Origin: Symbiodinium natans
Lineage: Eukaryota > Sar > Dinophyceae > Suessiales > Symbiodiniaceae
Reading direction: 5' to 3'
DNA length: 64,000 nucleotides
NCBI GenBank assembly: GCA_905221605.1
Contig: CAJNDS010002663.1
Location: 62,001-126,000, forward strand
Shown: positions 55,201 to 61,220 of the stretch, piece after piece
How positions within the stretch are numbered: position 1 is the first letter of the stretch
How the letters are laid out: every line of letters starts with the position of its first letter
Notes under the pieces: model-generated
What the model was told of the DNA's origin: nothing
Databases searched by the model: none
The model's input: the letters and a program-made list of their open reading frames with translations, nothing else
Position numbers and translations under genes: made by a program

Positions 55201-55515
55201 CTTGTGTTACCGTGTCACTGAGCTCCTTGAGCTCTCATGGTCAGGAGGTGAAGGCAGACGTGCCTGGAGGATTCATCGCTCCAGTCCTGTGGCCAAGGCC
55301 CACTTCTTGCTCACGGGAAGGACCTACCTGCAAAGTGGAAAACTAACCCTTGTAGGTTGCCGCAAGGCAAACCACTGCAGGGAAACGTTCAGGAGGATCC
55401 CCCTGTGACTCCCTTTGAAGGCCGACCATCACTGGACCACAGATGGCTGCCCTCTCAGTTAACTTGCATTGGGGTCCGAGCTGGAGCTTGTACGCCTCTG
55501 TGTGGAGACATGAGC
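28087..55515 (+). CDS. Giant DUF4215 cysteine-rich repeat gene, or a tandem cluster of such genes
   Basis: About 35 exons or exon groups encode copies of the DUF4215/Myxococcus cysteine-rich repeat, consensus CGDGxxxxxEECDDGNxxxGDGCSxxCxVExGWxC. This module is known from secreted or surface proteins of bacteria and alveolates, where its cysteines form disulfides. In the best-resolved copies it is cut at recurring points: before ECDDGN, between GN and GDGC, or before the VExGWxC segment, with introns of about 58-80 bp inside modules and 0.3-3 kb between them. Each exon is listed separately. There is no clear start, stop or signal peptide, so I cannot say whether one mRNA spans 27 kb. Three other genes lie in its gaps on the same strand. 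Several modules have lost key residues, so some could be decayed exons. Confidence 0.7.
28662..28724 (+). CDS. Degenerate DUF4215 module
   Basis: Reads MDGLRVGDEECDDCNNQAG, then stop. The CGDG start is degraded (AAGMDG), and DGN has become DCN. It may be a decayed exon. Confidence 0.5.
28897..30502 (+). CDS. Bacterial-type metallophosphoesterase (PPP/ApaH-like), multi-exon
   Basis: Calcineurin-fold phosphoesterase assembled from + strand exons. 28966-29013: FDGPIDIVADIHGAAQ (DxH metal motif). 29140-29210: LLDHLGYDGNGEHPEGRRLV. 29362-29412: DLVDRGPDSPGVIRLV (GDxxDRG motif, the GD being just outside the exon as read). 29503-29620: LQAQCILGNHELNLLRNEHK then HGNHWFYGEPE (GNHE motif). 29838-29885: REFFLTLPLALERED. 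29934-29969: RQDLIVVHAAWDD (the His of the later metal site). 30060-30120: EKLRTFHGNVTRL. 30199-30280: KPEAITAHDFFDKQIQDNLQ. 30360-30502: NLNPVKVLSSGYEGP, to TGA at the end. Motif order and spacing match bacterial diadenosine-tetraphosphatase/PrpA-like proteins rather than eukaryotic PP1/PP2A. The substrate cannot be told from sequence. It lies between DUF4215 exons and may be nested in an intron or be a separate gene in a one-directional cluster. Confidence 0.78.
30503..32887. other. No gene recognised; telomere-like repeats
   Basis: Contains CTAAACCCAT repeats (30925-31025) and CCCTAAA/CCCTGAA repeats (31350-31440), both degenerate telomere-type DNA, and a C run at 31319-31334. A short open frame at 30633-30833 opens with a hydrophobic stretch (LLLLGLLLHIA) but has no other support. 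Confidence 0.55.
32888..32973 (+). CDS. DUF4215 module, second half
   Basis: Encodes CQAGDGCNNGKVEPSYVCEY, then a stop in frame, so a donor must lie just before it or the gene ends here. Cysteine spacing is shortened (the C-S-x-x-C part is missing). Confidence 0.6.
33690..33758 (+). CDS. DUF4215 module: ECDDGNLIDGDGCS
   Basis: Begins right after a TTCAG acceptor. It reads ECDDGNLIDGDGCSRLDD. The usual second Cys after GDGCS is absent. Confidence 0.75.
34075..34340 (+). CDS. Complete DUF4215 module in three exons
   Basis: Exon 1 (34075-34125): LTPCVPICGDGLRVAGE. Exon 2 (34196-34249): ECDDNNTQSGDGCSPTCQ. Exon 3 (34313-34340): VEIGWFCK. Intron 1 (34126-34195) begins GACTGT and ends GCAG. Intron 2 (34250-34312) begins GCAGGG and ends GGAG. 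Joining them restores an uninterrupted module with all cysteines. This is the clearest example of the intron layout. Confidence 0.88.
34464..34733 (+). CDS. DUF4215 module in two exons
   Basis: 34464-34545 encodes VCLQTCLNGAIDPGEDCDDA then NTAPC. 34667-34733 encodes KNDGCANCIIEPGWSCFG. CGDG is replaced by CLNG in the first exon; the rest fits the family. Confidence 0.78.
34734..36066. other. No gene recognised (large intron or intergenic)
   Basis: Open stretches on both strands (for example - strand 34998-35432) show no motif. The DNA is relatively AT-rich around 35,400-35,800. A G/C run lies at 35936-35963. Confidence 0.45.
36067..36475 (+). CDS. DUF4215 module in three exons
   Basis: 36067-36123: STSSGSYCVPICGDGFRIA. 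About 36320-36355: AEACDDGNILV. 36410-36475: AGDGCDPSCKVELGW. All six consensus segments are present. Telomere-like TTTAGGG strings lie in the first intron (36160-36275). Confidence 0.85.
36569..36915 (+). CDS. DUF4215 module in three exons
   Basis: 36569-36627: ESICGDGLVVGSEGCDDGN. 36720-36758: DAGDGCSSSCQVV. 36874-36915: LPEERGFACTPEDA. Here the first cut lies between DGN and GDGC. Confidence 0.85.
36916..37784. other. Intron or intergenic DNA, no gene recognised
   Basis: A 191-codon + strand frame (37073-37648) and overlapping - strand frames are open, but they show no motif, have low-complexity composition and lie between consistent DUF4215 exons. Confidence 0.4.
37785..38075 (+). CDS. 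DUF4215 module, partly degenerate
   Basis: 37785-37845: VPVCGDGLVLVGSGEECD, then VP instead of DGN. About 38008-38075: QDGNRVPNDGCAFS. The two parts could be consecutive exons, or the second could stand for a different copy. Confidence 0.65.
38429..38670 (+). CDS. DUF4215 module in two exons
   Basis: 38429-38482: GGDGLLRAPEECDDANDG. 38613-38670: FQDGCSELCQLEQAGVACG. In this copy the GDGC and VExGWxC parts are in one exon. Confidence 0.78.
38700..38842. repeat. TTATCCATTC and GCCCT microsatellites
   Basis: A 10-bp repeat of CATTCTTATC (about 38710-38795), then a CCCTG/GCCCT pentamer array (about 38816-38842). Non-coding, after a DUF4215 exon. Confidence 0.85.
39123..39173 (+). CDS. DUF4215 module, first part
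   Basis: Encodes VACRQICGDFLRLEGEE, the CGDG-E segment with Phe for the second Gly. The partner may be the exon at 39595. Confidence 0.65.
39595..39657 (+). CDS. DUF4215 module: ECDDGNLLLADGCDSSCHVEV
   Basis: Starts directly after GGCCAG. It encodes ECDDGNLLLADGCDSSCHVE. The sequence after it falls into GA-rich simple repeats, so a donor should lie close to 39660. Confidence 0.8.
39660..40048. repeat. GA and GAA microsatellite up to the assembly gap
   Basis: GA dinucleotides (39660-39750), then about 265 bp of nearly pure AGA trinucleotides (39781-40048). They give long artificial Lys/Glu/Arg ORFs. Confidence 0.95.
40049..40148. other. Assembly gap, 100 N
   Basis: Exactly 100 N between an AGA array and a G run of 28 bases. 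The fixed length suggests a placeholder rather than a measured gap. Confidence 0.98.
40149..40610. repeat. G run and GGAAAGGA minisatellite
   Basis: 28 G (40149-40176), then about 25 copies of AAAGGAGG (40300-40495), then GAAAG-rich DNA. No gene. Confidence 0.92.
40926..40970 (+). CDS. DUF4215 module, first part
   Basis: Encodes VCSPICGDGLIAGAEA. The matching ECDDGN exon may be the one at 42967, which would put the propeller-like gene at 41.15 kb inside this intron. Confidence 0.75.
41150..42802 (+). CDS. Intronless 550-aa propeller-like protein with helical C-terminus
   Basis: Single uninterrupted ORF from ATG 41150 (the frame is open slightly upstream without ATG). The first about 350 residues alternate short beta-type stretches (FAALAVSSGQVRFVDLSTGR, RVLLIRESRG, ILLCWREPVL), as in a WD40-type propeller, though WD dipeptides are lacking. 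Residues about 370-550 are helical and basic (RRALDGGAAALRRKRQRDEE, LKACLKPEDVQPATKILLSW, ending RKLKAPKMEISVLKF). The layout recalls nucleolar propeller-plus-helix proteins such as NOL11/UTP subunits of the small-subunit processome, but this is only a shape-based suggestion. It lies between DUF4215 exons on the same strand, and the lack of introns in an intron-dense region suggests retroposition. Weak similarity to the dinoflagellate spliced leader is seen at 41075-41096. Confidence 0.75.
   Translation: MVVPRARGLDFQALQVPPASWGEATAIGPTATDGSFIVFFPRVGFKYLDLLAETASWRDGAQFSGSIDASFGILHHHTGDSSFISFAEAPPKSWTCYQLKDGKAPSAELTERLCLPGEIRAVCDAGDGFAALAVSSGQVRFVDLSTGRTGKGLKLAEAKAKKTVALARLAPRRVLLIRESRGSIGPEFLVVELDDFHVVSLQRRGTLHMGSISLPLGQLESLAVADADSERILLCWREPVLMNGSISNGHTQPETVRHLATATLSDKDSTLVLLPESSMSWHSVAGYYAEWRSEGTALAFHLREARYGLAVASGQAPWSNDSNSSSPRQPVVARTAGSVTLACAGSSFAAVKWLLSPFSLKGLVARRCAESRQVRRALDGGAAALRRKRQRDEESSERLTMPHLAELVRRCGALQKNDVALLKACLKPEDVQPATKILLSWLRIHQGLPAGEVRKVAPGMPRLSSIVRFLKALADAFMPVLVRESPDDIEAILERLAVAKSTYCRAEKLYARARAACRERPRASEVKTKKNLEIQRKLKAPKMEISVLKF
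42967..43124 (+). CDS. DUF4215 module in two exons
   Basis: 42967-42995: ACDDGNLVPG, following CAG. 43086-43124: EGDGCDGNCQVEA. The join restores GN...GDGC. Confidence 0.75.
43610..43840 (+). CDS. DUF4215 module in two exons with GC-AG intron
   Basis: 43610-43689: NGRRDPGEGCDDANRIAGDG, then CGQLCQ. 43763-43840: VEPGYACIPMAVQGP. The intron 43690-43762 begins GCAAGT and ends ACAG, giving CQ-VEPGYAC. It is 73 bp, contains a G run, and the GC donor is unambiguous because no in-frame alternative keeps the module. Confidence 0.9.
43841..44418. other. Intron or intergenic DNA
   Basis: A coding-like continuation (VARIEIYTCSTGTCNFDNRS, 43828-43890) may extend the preceding exon. Otherwise nothing is recognised. 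Confidence 0.4.
44419..44850 (+). CDS. DUF4215 module in three exons
   Basis: 44419-44478: AVCGDGLLVLGEECDDGNVA. 44672-44719: ATGDGCGSGPSCTSCA. 44806-44850: NCLLEQQGTSCPPTS. The last segment is a loose match to the VExGWxC part. Confidence 0.78.
44851..45457. other. No gene recognised
   Basis: An open + strand frame at 45145-45444 lacks motifs. Likely intron. Confidence 0.4.
45458..45502 (+). CDS. DUF4215 module, first part
   Basis: Encodes VCRATCGDGVRGPVE, expected to join the exon at 45949. Confidence 0.75.
45949..46014 (+). CDS. DUF4215 module: EECDDGNAFGGDGCSATCQVER
   Basis: Encodes EECDDGNAFGGDGCSATCQV plus ER with no interruption. It follows a C/A run (45893-45915) in the preceding intron. 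Confidence 0.85.
46331..46375 (+). CDS. DUF4215 module, first part
   Basis: Encodes DTCWPICGDGLRVDR after an acceptor-like CTCAG. No ECDDGN partner is evident before the next CGDG exon at 47028. Confidence 0.72.
47028..47205 (+). CDS. DUF4215 module in two exons
   Basis: 47028-47093: VCSPVCGDGILVTPIEECDD then MN. 47167-47205: PGDGCSPDCKVEA. The cut lies between DMN and GDGC. The intron upstream contains a long G-rich run (46959-46982). Confidence 0.85.
47496..48272 (+). CDS. Intronless CCCH zinc-finger protein, 258 aa
   Basis: Single ORF from ATG 47496. At about residues 65-90 it reads MCRPCVAFAFREGGCFKGEA then CSHCHFC, a CCCH-type finger of the C-x8-C-x5-C-x-x-H form common in dinoflagellate RNA-associated proteins. 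It is followed by a basic helix (RRKHLQSIARRRRRMRRLEA) and a His/Pro-rich tail ending EKQSFWL. RNA binding is inferred from the finger and the basic helix. It is intronless and sits in a gap of the DUF4215 array on the same strand, so a retrocopy is plausible. GCTCAAG, the 3' end of the dinoflagellate spliced leader, is found at 47460-47466, about 30 bases before the ATG. Confidence 0.82.
   Translation: MAASSNVPSVGGRDISRGIPRRAEHGCEQHSTLRNSPSGGPQCNRFAGMCEELAENLRLHENGMCRPCVAFAFREGGCFKGEACSHCHFCTAEEAAERRKHLQSIARRRRRMRRLEAELNQEEQRQLVTEPGRIATGDGRSRASRDPADFVVNAGYAIHVQPSLLAQVPLNPAGDIPCLPVPTASPPFAWTSNTSAFTENFDHSHHSQGHQGPRIHEHWRPWHPLPSEAQLEDLEVREKERPAPGPPGPNVEKQSFWL
48273..48984. repeat. Microsatellite-rich intron or intergenic DNA
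   Basis: TATATC repeats (48640-48712), a C run (48756-48764) and TACATATA/TGTGTATATA tracts (48835-48948). No gene. Confidence 0.75.
48985..49146 (+). CDS. DUF4215 module in two exons
   Basis: 48985-49014: EACDDGNAWD. 49091-49146: EDGCSSSCQPELGFECV. All cysteines of the C-terminal half are present, with PELGFEC as the VExGWxC part. Confidence 0.82.
49270..49525 (+). CDS. DUF4215 module in three exons with GC-AG introns
   Basis: 49270-49299: CSPICGDGYE. 49375-49428: GCDDGNQNPWDGCDQFCQ. 49487-49525: VEDGYHCTRAPK. The intron 49429-49486 is only 58 bp, begins GCCGGT and ends GCAG. The first intron appears to begin GCCTTG and end CGAG. Confidence 0.87.
49620..49770. repeat. GTTCAGC and GTCGCC microsatellites
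   Basis: A GCGTTCA heptamer array (49630-49705) followed by CGTCGCCGT/CGTCGT repeats (49710-49775). Confidence 0.85.
49850..51437. repeat. No gene; dispersed GAGTGCCCAACCCC repeats
   Basis: Isolated copies of GAGTGCCCAACC at about 50050, 50277 and 50376 lead to a clear array at 51035-51265 of about nine units, period about 25 bp (CTGGAGTGCCCAACCCCAGA). The same motif occurs at about 1200-1310. AT-rich ATGAATGTATGA DNA lies at 50880-50945. Confidence 0.75.
51438..51592 (+). CDS. DUF4215 module, partial
   Basis: 51438-51485: CLPTCGDGLLNGAEEW. 51561-51590: ECDESYTPPP, after ATAG. DGN is replaced by ESY. Confidence 0.7.
51907..51954 (+). CDS. DUF4215 module, first part
   Basis: Encodes VCGDFRRGPAEQCSC directly after a GACAG acceptor. 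Confidence 0.65.
52212..52685. repeat. CGT and CATCAC/CATCGC microsatellites
   Basis: CGT trinucleotides (52215-52262), then about 400 bp of CAT/CAC/CGC-rich triplets (CATCACCAC, CATCGCCAC). It gives artificial His/Met/Asp-rich frames. Confidence 0.93.
52756..52832 (+). CDS. DUF4215 module: DDGNNVSGDGCSESCVVETGAHC
   Basis: Encodes GDDGNNVSGDGCSESCVVET then GAHC. The first Cys of ECDDGN is lost (GDDGN). Confidence 0.8.
53304..53470 (+). CDS. DUF4215 module in two exons
   Basis: 53304-53360: DACRAICGDGIVVSTEAP. 53414-53470: ACDDGNLRGDDGCTGDCRA, following a CCAG acceptor. Confidence 0.82.
53560..54105 (+). CDS. Possible non-DUF4215 exon region
   Basis: A long open + strand frame. Its last part (about 53975-54060) reads PPRLVGAHFDEAFVSLELNF then DSNVV, a beta-strand pattern like the REJ/polycystin-type modules often found downstream of Cys-rich repeats in alveolate surface proteins. 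The remainder is low-information. The domain call is tentative. Confidence 0.4.
   Translation: MWGSLTEVESFFECFLPGAAELLEAPRTFILIILLQTPARPVIRPSTSLSHLRNFQETRALTRLVTLRSLKVPASVLPTRGPSASVCAGGLSLGPLGCAQLGFYDSESEIPELPRVERNILLTPHQPAYLSKPQLSEVSTKPPRLVGAHFDEAFVSLELNFDSNVVAWQKGFGMFWVTLTS
55483..55515 (+). CDS. Last recognisable DUF4215-like fragment
   Basis: Encodes GACTPLCGDMS, fitting the C-x-P-x-CGDG start with Met for Gly. No following ECDDGN exon is seen within the window. Confidence 0.5.
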
Positions 55516-57550
55516 CACCTCAAGGGATCACTCTCCAGAATCTTCCGCGCCCGAGTCTCCCTGATGCTCAACCTCCCTCTTCAACATCATTGTCTGTCGA
55601 ATGTCGAATCTCGAACATGTGAACTGGCAGGCTCCGGCATGTGCTGACGTCACAGTCCTTAGCTCCGAGTACAGCCAGGGCTTTGCCGGGCGCATGGCCA
55701 TGCCTCCCCGTGAGAGCCCTGGAAGACGTAGAGGAGTTGGGCCCAACATGTGGGGGGAGGGAGGGGGGGCCGGGGCTGGGGGTTCGTGACTACTTAGTAC
55801 ATACACGATAAAAGACTGAATACATATATATATAATATGTAATATGTATATATGTATATATGTATATATGTATATATGTATATATGTATATATGTATATA
55901 TGTACATATATGTATATATGTATGTCGTCTGTATATTACATAATATTCGCGCAAGAACCCCCAGAAGTCCCAGGCTGGGCTGTGGTAGCGGCCTTCAACA
56001 CCTCGGCCGCTTCCTGGGACAATGCGGAAGTCCAGCGAATCCAAAGAGGAATGGAGATGCAATTCCAGGACTCCGAGGCGGGAAATGCATCCACTGTATA
56101 TATGTACATACATACATATACACATATGTATATGCATGCATATATATATATATATATATCTACATGTGTATGTATGTATGTATGTATGTATGTATGTATG
56201 TATGTATGTATGTATGTATGTATGTATGTATGTATGTATGTATGTATGTATGTATGTATGTATATATATATATATATATATGTGCATGTCCATGTATATG
56301 TGCATATAAACCGCCACCGTTGAAACCGCACCATATTTTCATTGAAAGTTAATGCCCTGTTTGACTGATTACACGTCCGAGTTTTGACAAACGGCAACGT
56401 ATATTCTGCCCTGATTCTGAGTTTGTATCTATGGCGTTACACAACCATCTGTTGGACAACTTGGGTAGCTTCTGTTGGCTGAGATTCTCCTGTAGTTCGT
56501 TCTTGCCATCCACTGATTGGTGTGCCCTTGATGGCAAGGTGTATCTGCCTCGACAGGGGGTTCTCTTGAGCCATCAGCTGAGCTGTCCTTCGAATCGAAT
56601 TCGAGCTTGGAGTGAAGTCGGAAGGTGTCGCTAGGAGACATTGCGAGACTCCGACGTCCTACTAGAAATTTAGAGGCAAGATCCGGGTTTCGTCTCATAG
56701 GTCTCCTGGACCTGGAATACGATCGCAGTATCCGGGCCTGGAGCTCGGGCAGCAGACAAGCGCTGATTTCAAGACACTCCGGCTCAGGGCAGTTTCTTTA
56801 GTGTCGAAGGCAACCTAGAGCGGCCTTGCGAAGCAAGGGACAGAGACCAACATGTTTCTGTTTCCCGTGGAATCTTAAGCAGTGCTCGCGCAGCATCCCG
56901 ACCCCAAATGTGCCTTGCGTTTTAAGCCATTTTTTGTGCTGTGCAGGTTGGGTTTATATACCGCGTCTGTCTGCGGCAGCAGAACATGTTGGACCTCGTG
57001 GGCATCGGCTGCCATAATCTGGAGGTGCCCACAGATTGCGCATTGATGCGAGTTTAGCACCTTTACTCTTGGCCGCCCGCAGATTGTTGATCTGCCCATC
57101 CCCAATGTGGTGACTGCCGTTTCTGGGCTGCAAGGCCTCAAAGATGGGCTCAGGACATGTCTTCTCGAAACGGATGCATCGCGACATAGTACCGTCGGAT
57201 GAGGGGCGTTCTCAACGCTAAAGGCCTACAGGTACACCGAGCAGCCTGCAATCCTAGGTGCCGCAGCATCCGATGACACTTGCGGATGGGCGTTGGCCCG
57301 TGTCCAAGATCCCGGTAGGGTCTCAGAGTTCCAGGTCAGGGGTTGTTCCGAATTCATCTGAGTTGGGTTGCTGTGTAGATACCGCTTAGAGCAGGATTCA
57401 GTGGCAGAAGAACCCCCCACTCCCATGCGGTGGTCGACATGGAGCGGCCACGCTCTAAGGCTGCAGTTGGAGGTGAAAGCGGAGCTCCCGCAGGCAGAGG
57501 GGCAACCGAATCACTTTCGAACCCCTTTCCCAGCGTGCATATTGAGTCAC
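55516..57550. repeat. No gene; TATG and TA microsatellites
   Basis: TATATATG repeats at 55822-55925, TACATA/TATATA at 56095-56160, about 24 copies of TATG (56165-56262) and further TA repeats to 56282. 56,300-57,540 shows no recognisable coding. Confidence 0.75.
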
Positions 57551-57652
57551 CCTAAACCCTAAACCCTAAACCCTAGACCCTAGACCCTAAACCCTAAACC
57601 CTAAACCCTAAACCCTAAACCCTATAACCCTAAACCCTAAACCCTTCTAAAC
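57551..57652 (-). repeat. Interstitial telomere-type repeat, CCCTAAA orientation
   Basis: About 13 copies of CCCTAAA, with a few CCCTAGA variants. Confidence 0.92.
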
Positions 57653-57773
57653 CCACATTGAGATATGTCGAGTCATTGAGCCCTTGAGTCCGGGTGCCAG
57701 GGATGCGTCCTGGGCGATCCGCCCAAACCCACCACGCTTCTGGCAGCCTCGGCACCTCGGCACTAATCTGCGG

Positions 57774-57831
57774 GGTTTAGGGTTTAGGGTTTAGGGTTTA
57801 GGGTTTAGGGTTTAGGGTTTAGGGTTTAGGG
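57774..57831 (+). repeat. Interstitial telomere-type repeat, TTTAGGG orientation
   Basis: Eight perfect TTTAGGG copies, opposed to the CCCTAAA array about 120 bp upstream. Confidence 0.93.
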
Positions 57832-59440
57832 CTCATACCCTGAAGGCCCCAATTACCTTCTGATCCTGTACTTCGTGGTGCTTTACTGTAACTTTAGATG
57901 CTTAGCCTTTTTGGGTTTATTGGGTTTCTTAATTTTAAGGGGCTGCGCCCATGGGCGGGCAGCGCACGCAGAAGCCCGGGGCGAGCAGTTTCTAAGCATG
58001 TTGAGGCCCCTAAACTCCCTTAAAATCTCTAAGCGTTAAGTTTCTAAGCATTTTCAGGCCCCCAAACTCCCTTCAAATCTCTAAGCGTTTGAGGCTCCTA
58101 GACTCCCTTAACGTTTCTAAGCACTTTATAAGGCCCCTAAACTCCCTTTTTCCTAGCCCCGGGCTTAGACACGTCGCTTATGCCCGCCCTTTGGGGGGCA
58201 TCATGCTCCTGATGCGCCCCCGGGGTCCCGCCCCGGGAGCCGCTGATGCTCCTGATGCGCGCCTGGGGGTCCCGGGCTGGACCCGCTGATGCTCATGATG
58301 CGCGCCCTCTGGGGGCCTCCGTGGCGACGCAAAAAACCACGAAAAAAAAACCGTTCACCGGCGGCACGCGGGGGTCGGCGGCACTGGCGTCCGGCCTAAT
58401 TCTGCTTCGCAGAAGGCCAGAGGCCAGCAAGGCTATTCCCGGGACGACCCGGGCTAAAAGGTCCGCATTTGCTCGGTCCTTTGGGGACCTCGCGCTGCCC
58501 GATTTAATGGCTGCCGCCAGTGCCGCCGACCCCTGGAAAGAAGGACGTGCAGGATGTCGCCAGGTCGCCTCATCGCGTCCCACAGGTCACTGCGCATGTG
58601 GAGCTGAAATCAGGACCCCATATCGCAAATCTGCGACTACACTAGGCAAGCCCTGGGTTCCAGCTCGGGCTTCTAGCACTGGTCGACTCGATCGTGCATG
58701 CACAGCATTGTCTAACCCTTCTTGATAAGAAGGCAAAGGTTGCCACTTATTCGGATGCCCGTGGGCCTTGGCTCGGGCTTTCTTGCACAGGTCGATAGCG
58801 ATCGTGCATTTTTTTTTGTATGGAAAGGCTTATTTCTAGAAAGGCCAGCATTGAGGACGAGGCCACGCAATGCTCCTTGGGTAAACACGACATGGCAAAT
58901 GCCGTCCGCCTCAGGTTTCCCAGATTCTGCCATTGGGATCATCATTCTGCGCAGCATTTGCCGGCCTGGTCTCTTTGCAGACTGGCAACAAGCTTGTGCA
59001 ACAGCCTGCAGTTCGAGGATATGTGCAACTACGACCAGCTAATGTGAGTAATTGCTCAGTCGCCCAGATTTGGATGTAAGAGTCCTTGTCGGCAGCACCT
59101 GCCGACAAGTCTACGTCAGCCCTTTGGTCAAGCCGCGGTGCCGGAGCAGCTGCTCGAAACCGGCCCGGGGTTGGAAGTTTGGGGTACGGAGGGGTTAATT
59201 AAGGCTCCGGGGGGTCAGGGGTTTAGGGTTGAGGTGTTTATGGGTGTATCGAACACCCAAGATGCCCCAACGTTTAAACCCTAGCACCCAAACTCCAAAC
59301 CCTGATCACAACCCAGGTTTTAGGGATTGGGGTTTAAGGCCATGGGCAGCCATCGCGCGCCGGTCCGAGGGTGACTCGCTGTGGGGGCTGGCAGTGGGGA
59401 GTCCAGGTCAGCTTCGGCCTGGCCCGAAACCTAGTTGCCC
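57832..59440. other. No recognised gene; short tandem repeats
   Basis: 57990-58150 has three to four units of about 45-50 bp with CCCCTAAACTCCCTT and TCTCTAAGCGTT. 58190-58310 has GCTGATGCTCCTGATGCGCG repeats. The open frame at 58246-58725 has no motif. Confidence 0.5.
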
Positions 59441-59464
59441 TGGGTGATGCTTTTGTTTCGCATG

Positions 59465-59820
59465 ACGTCTGTGTTTGCCGGACTTGGGGTCGGCGAAGTC
59501 CTCGGACTTCTGCCTGGCCCCGAGGCTGGCAAGCCCTGTGAGAGTTTTGCAGGACTTGGGGTCGGCGAAGTCCTCGGACTTCTGCCTGGCCCTGAGGCTG
59601 GCAAGTCATTGGGTTTTGCCGGACTTGGGGTCGGCGAAGTCTTCGTACTTCTGCCTGGCCCCGAGGCTGGCAAGCCTTTGTGTTTTGCCGGACTTGGGGT
59701 CGGCGAAGTCTTCGGACTTCTGCCTGGCCCCGAGGCTGGCAGACTTTGCTTGTGCTTTGCGGGACTTGGTCGGCGGGGTCTCCGGACCTCTGTCTGGCCC
59801 CCAGGCCGGCAAAGTTTGTC
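59465..59820. repeat. 78-bp minisatellite, about five copies
   Basis: The unit contains GGACTTGGGGTCGGCGAAGT, then TCTGCCTGGCCCCGAGGCTG, then GCAAG. Because 78 is divisible by three it is open in several frames (FAGLGVGEV...LLPGPEAGK on +, LPASGPGRSP on -). There is no independent sign of translation. Confidence 0.88.
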
Positions 59821-59914
59821 TTTGCTTATTGTTTGGCATGCCACGACACGCACGCAGCCTGGAGGCAGGGAGCTAGGCAGGGAGCTTCCGGCGACAGGGT
59901 ACTTGAAGTTGCAC

Positions 59915-60150
59915 CCAGAACCCTAAACTCCAAACCCACTCTAAACCCTAAGGCCTAAACCCTAAACCCCACTCTAAACCCTAAACCTTAAACCCTAAAC
60001 CCTAAACCCTAAAGCCTAAAGCCTAAAGCCTAAAGCCTAAACCCTGAATCCTAGACCCTAAACTCTAAATTCTAAACTCTGAACCCTAAACCATAAACCC
60101 TAGACTCTGTACCCTAAACTCCAAACCCGAAACCCTAAAACCCTCAACTT
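59915..60150 (-). repeat. Degenerate telomere-type repeat (CCCTAAA variants)
   Basis: About 30 copies of CCCTAAA, CCTAAAG and CTCTAAA variants. Confidence 0.9.
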
Positions 60151-60514
60151 TCCCCCGCACTTGTGCCGCGCCCTCCCCTCCCAACACGCGGGGGAGCACA
60201 GCTTAACAGCTTGTCAGGCCCAAAAAGTCGCAGAATTGTACTCGCCCGCGCTTGTGCCCTCCCTCGTTCTCCCGAGAGCCAGGCGAGAACAGTTTCAGTG
60301 CATTTCAGGCTTGAAAAATTGCACTTCCCCCCCTCCCCGCCCCGCCAAAACGGGGCAGAGTACTCTCAGACCGGAAATGTCCCAGAAGTGTGCTCCCCCG
60401 CGCTTCTGCTGTTTTAGACACACTACAAACTCCGTCAACTCAGTTTGCAAACCCTAGCAACATACCGACAAGCTCGCCCATCCTTCTAAGGGGGAGTCGA
60501 GCTCGGAGACTCCG

Positions 60515-61160
60515 CGCGCTCGGCGGGGGGGCGGTGGGCGGTGTGGGCGGTGGGGGCGGTGGGGGCGGGCATGCGCTGGAGCCCCTTAAAAACATCTGAA
60601 AGAAGGTAGCCAGTGGCCGTGAAACGTGGCAGGGGGAGGGGGGTTGCTGGGGCCCTGAAACGTGGCAGGGAAGGCCCTCCAAGGTGGTGGGGGGCAGGGG
60701 GGGGGGGTGGAAACGCAGGTGTGGCGCGGTGGGCGGTGTGTGGTGGGGCGGTGGGGGCGGTGGGGGCGGTGGGGGCGGGCATGCGCTGGAGCCCCTTGAA
60801 AACATCTGAAAGAAGGTAGCCAGTGGCGTGAAACGTGGCAGGGGGAGGTGGGGGCGGAATGGGCTCGCTGGGGCCCTGAAACGTGGCAGGGAAGGCCCTC
60901 AAACGTGGCGGGGAAGGGTGGTCGGTGGGCTGGAGCCCCTTGAACTCAAAGAAGGCAGCCAGTGGCCCTGAAACGTGGCAGGGGGAGGTGGGGTGGGGGC
61001 GGTGGGGGCGATGGGGGCGGTGGGGGCGGGCATGCGCTGGAGCCCCTTAAAAACATCTCAAAGAAGGTAGCCAGTGGCCCTGAACGTGGCAGGTAGAGGT
61101 GGGGGCGGAATGGACTTGCTGGGGCCCTGAAACGTGGCAGGGGAAGGCACTCAAACGTGG

Positions 61161-61220
<60 letters not shown>

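Noticed and set aside
55790-56397. ORFs of about 150-175 codons with Tyr/Ile/His or Cys/Met/Tyr repeats
   Set aside because: Products of TATG and TA microsatellites.
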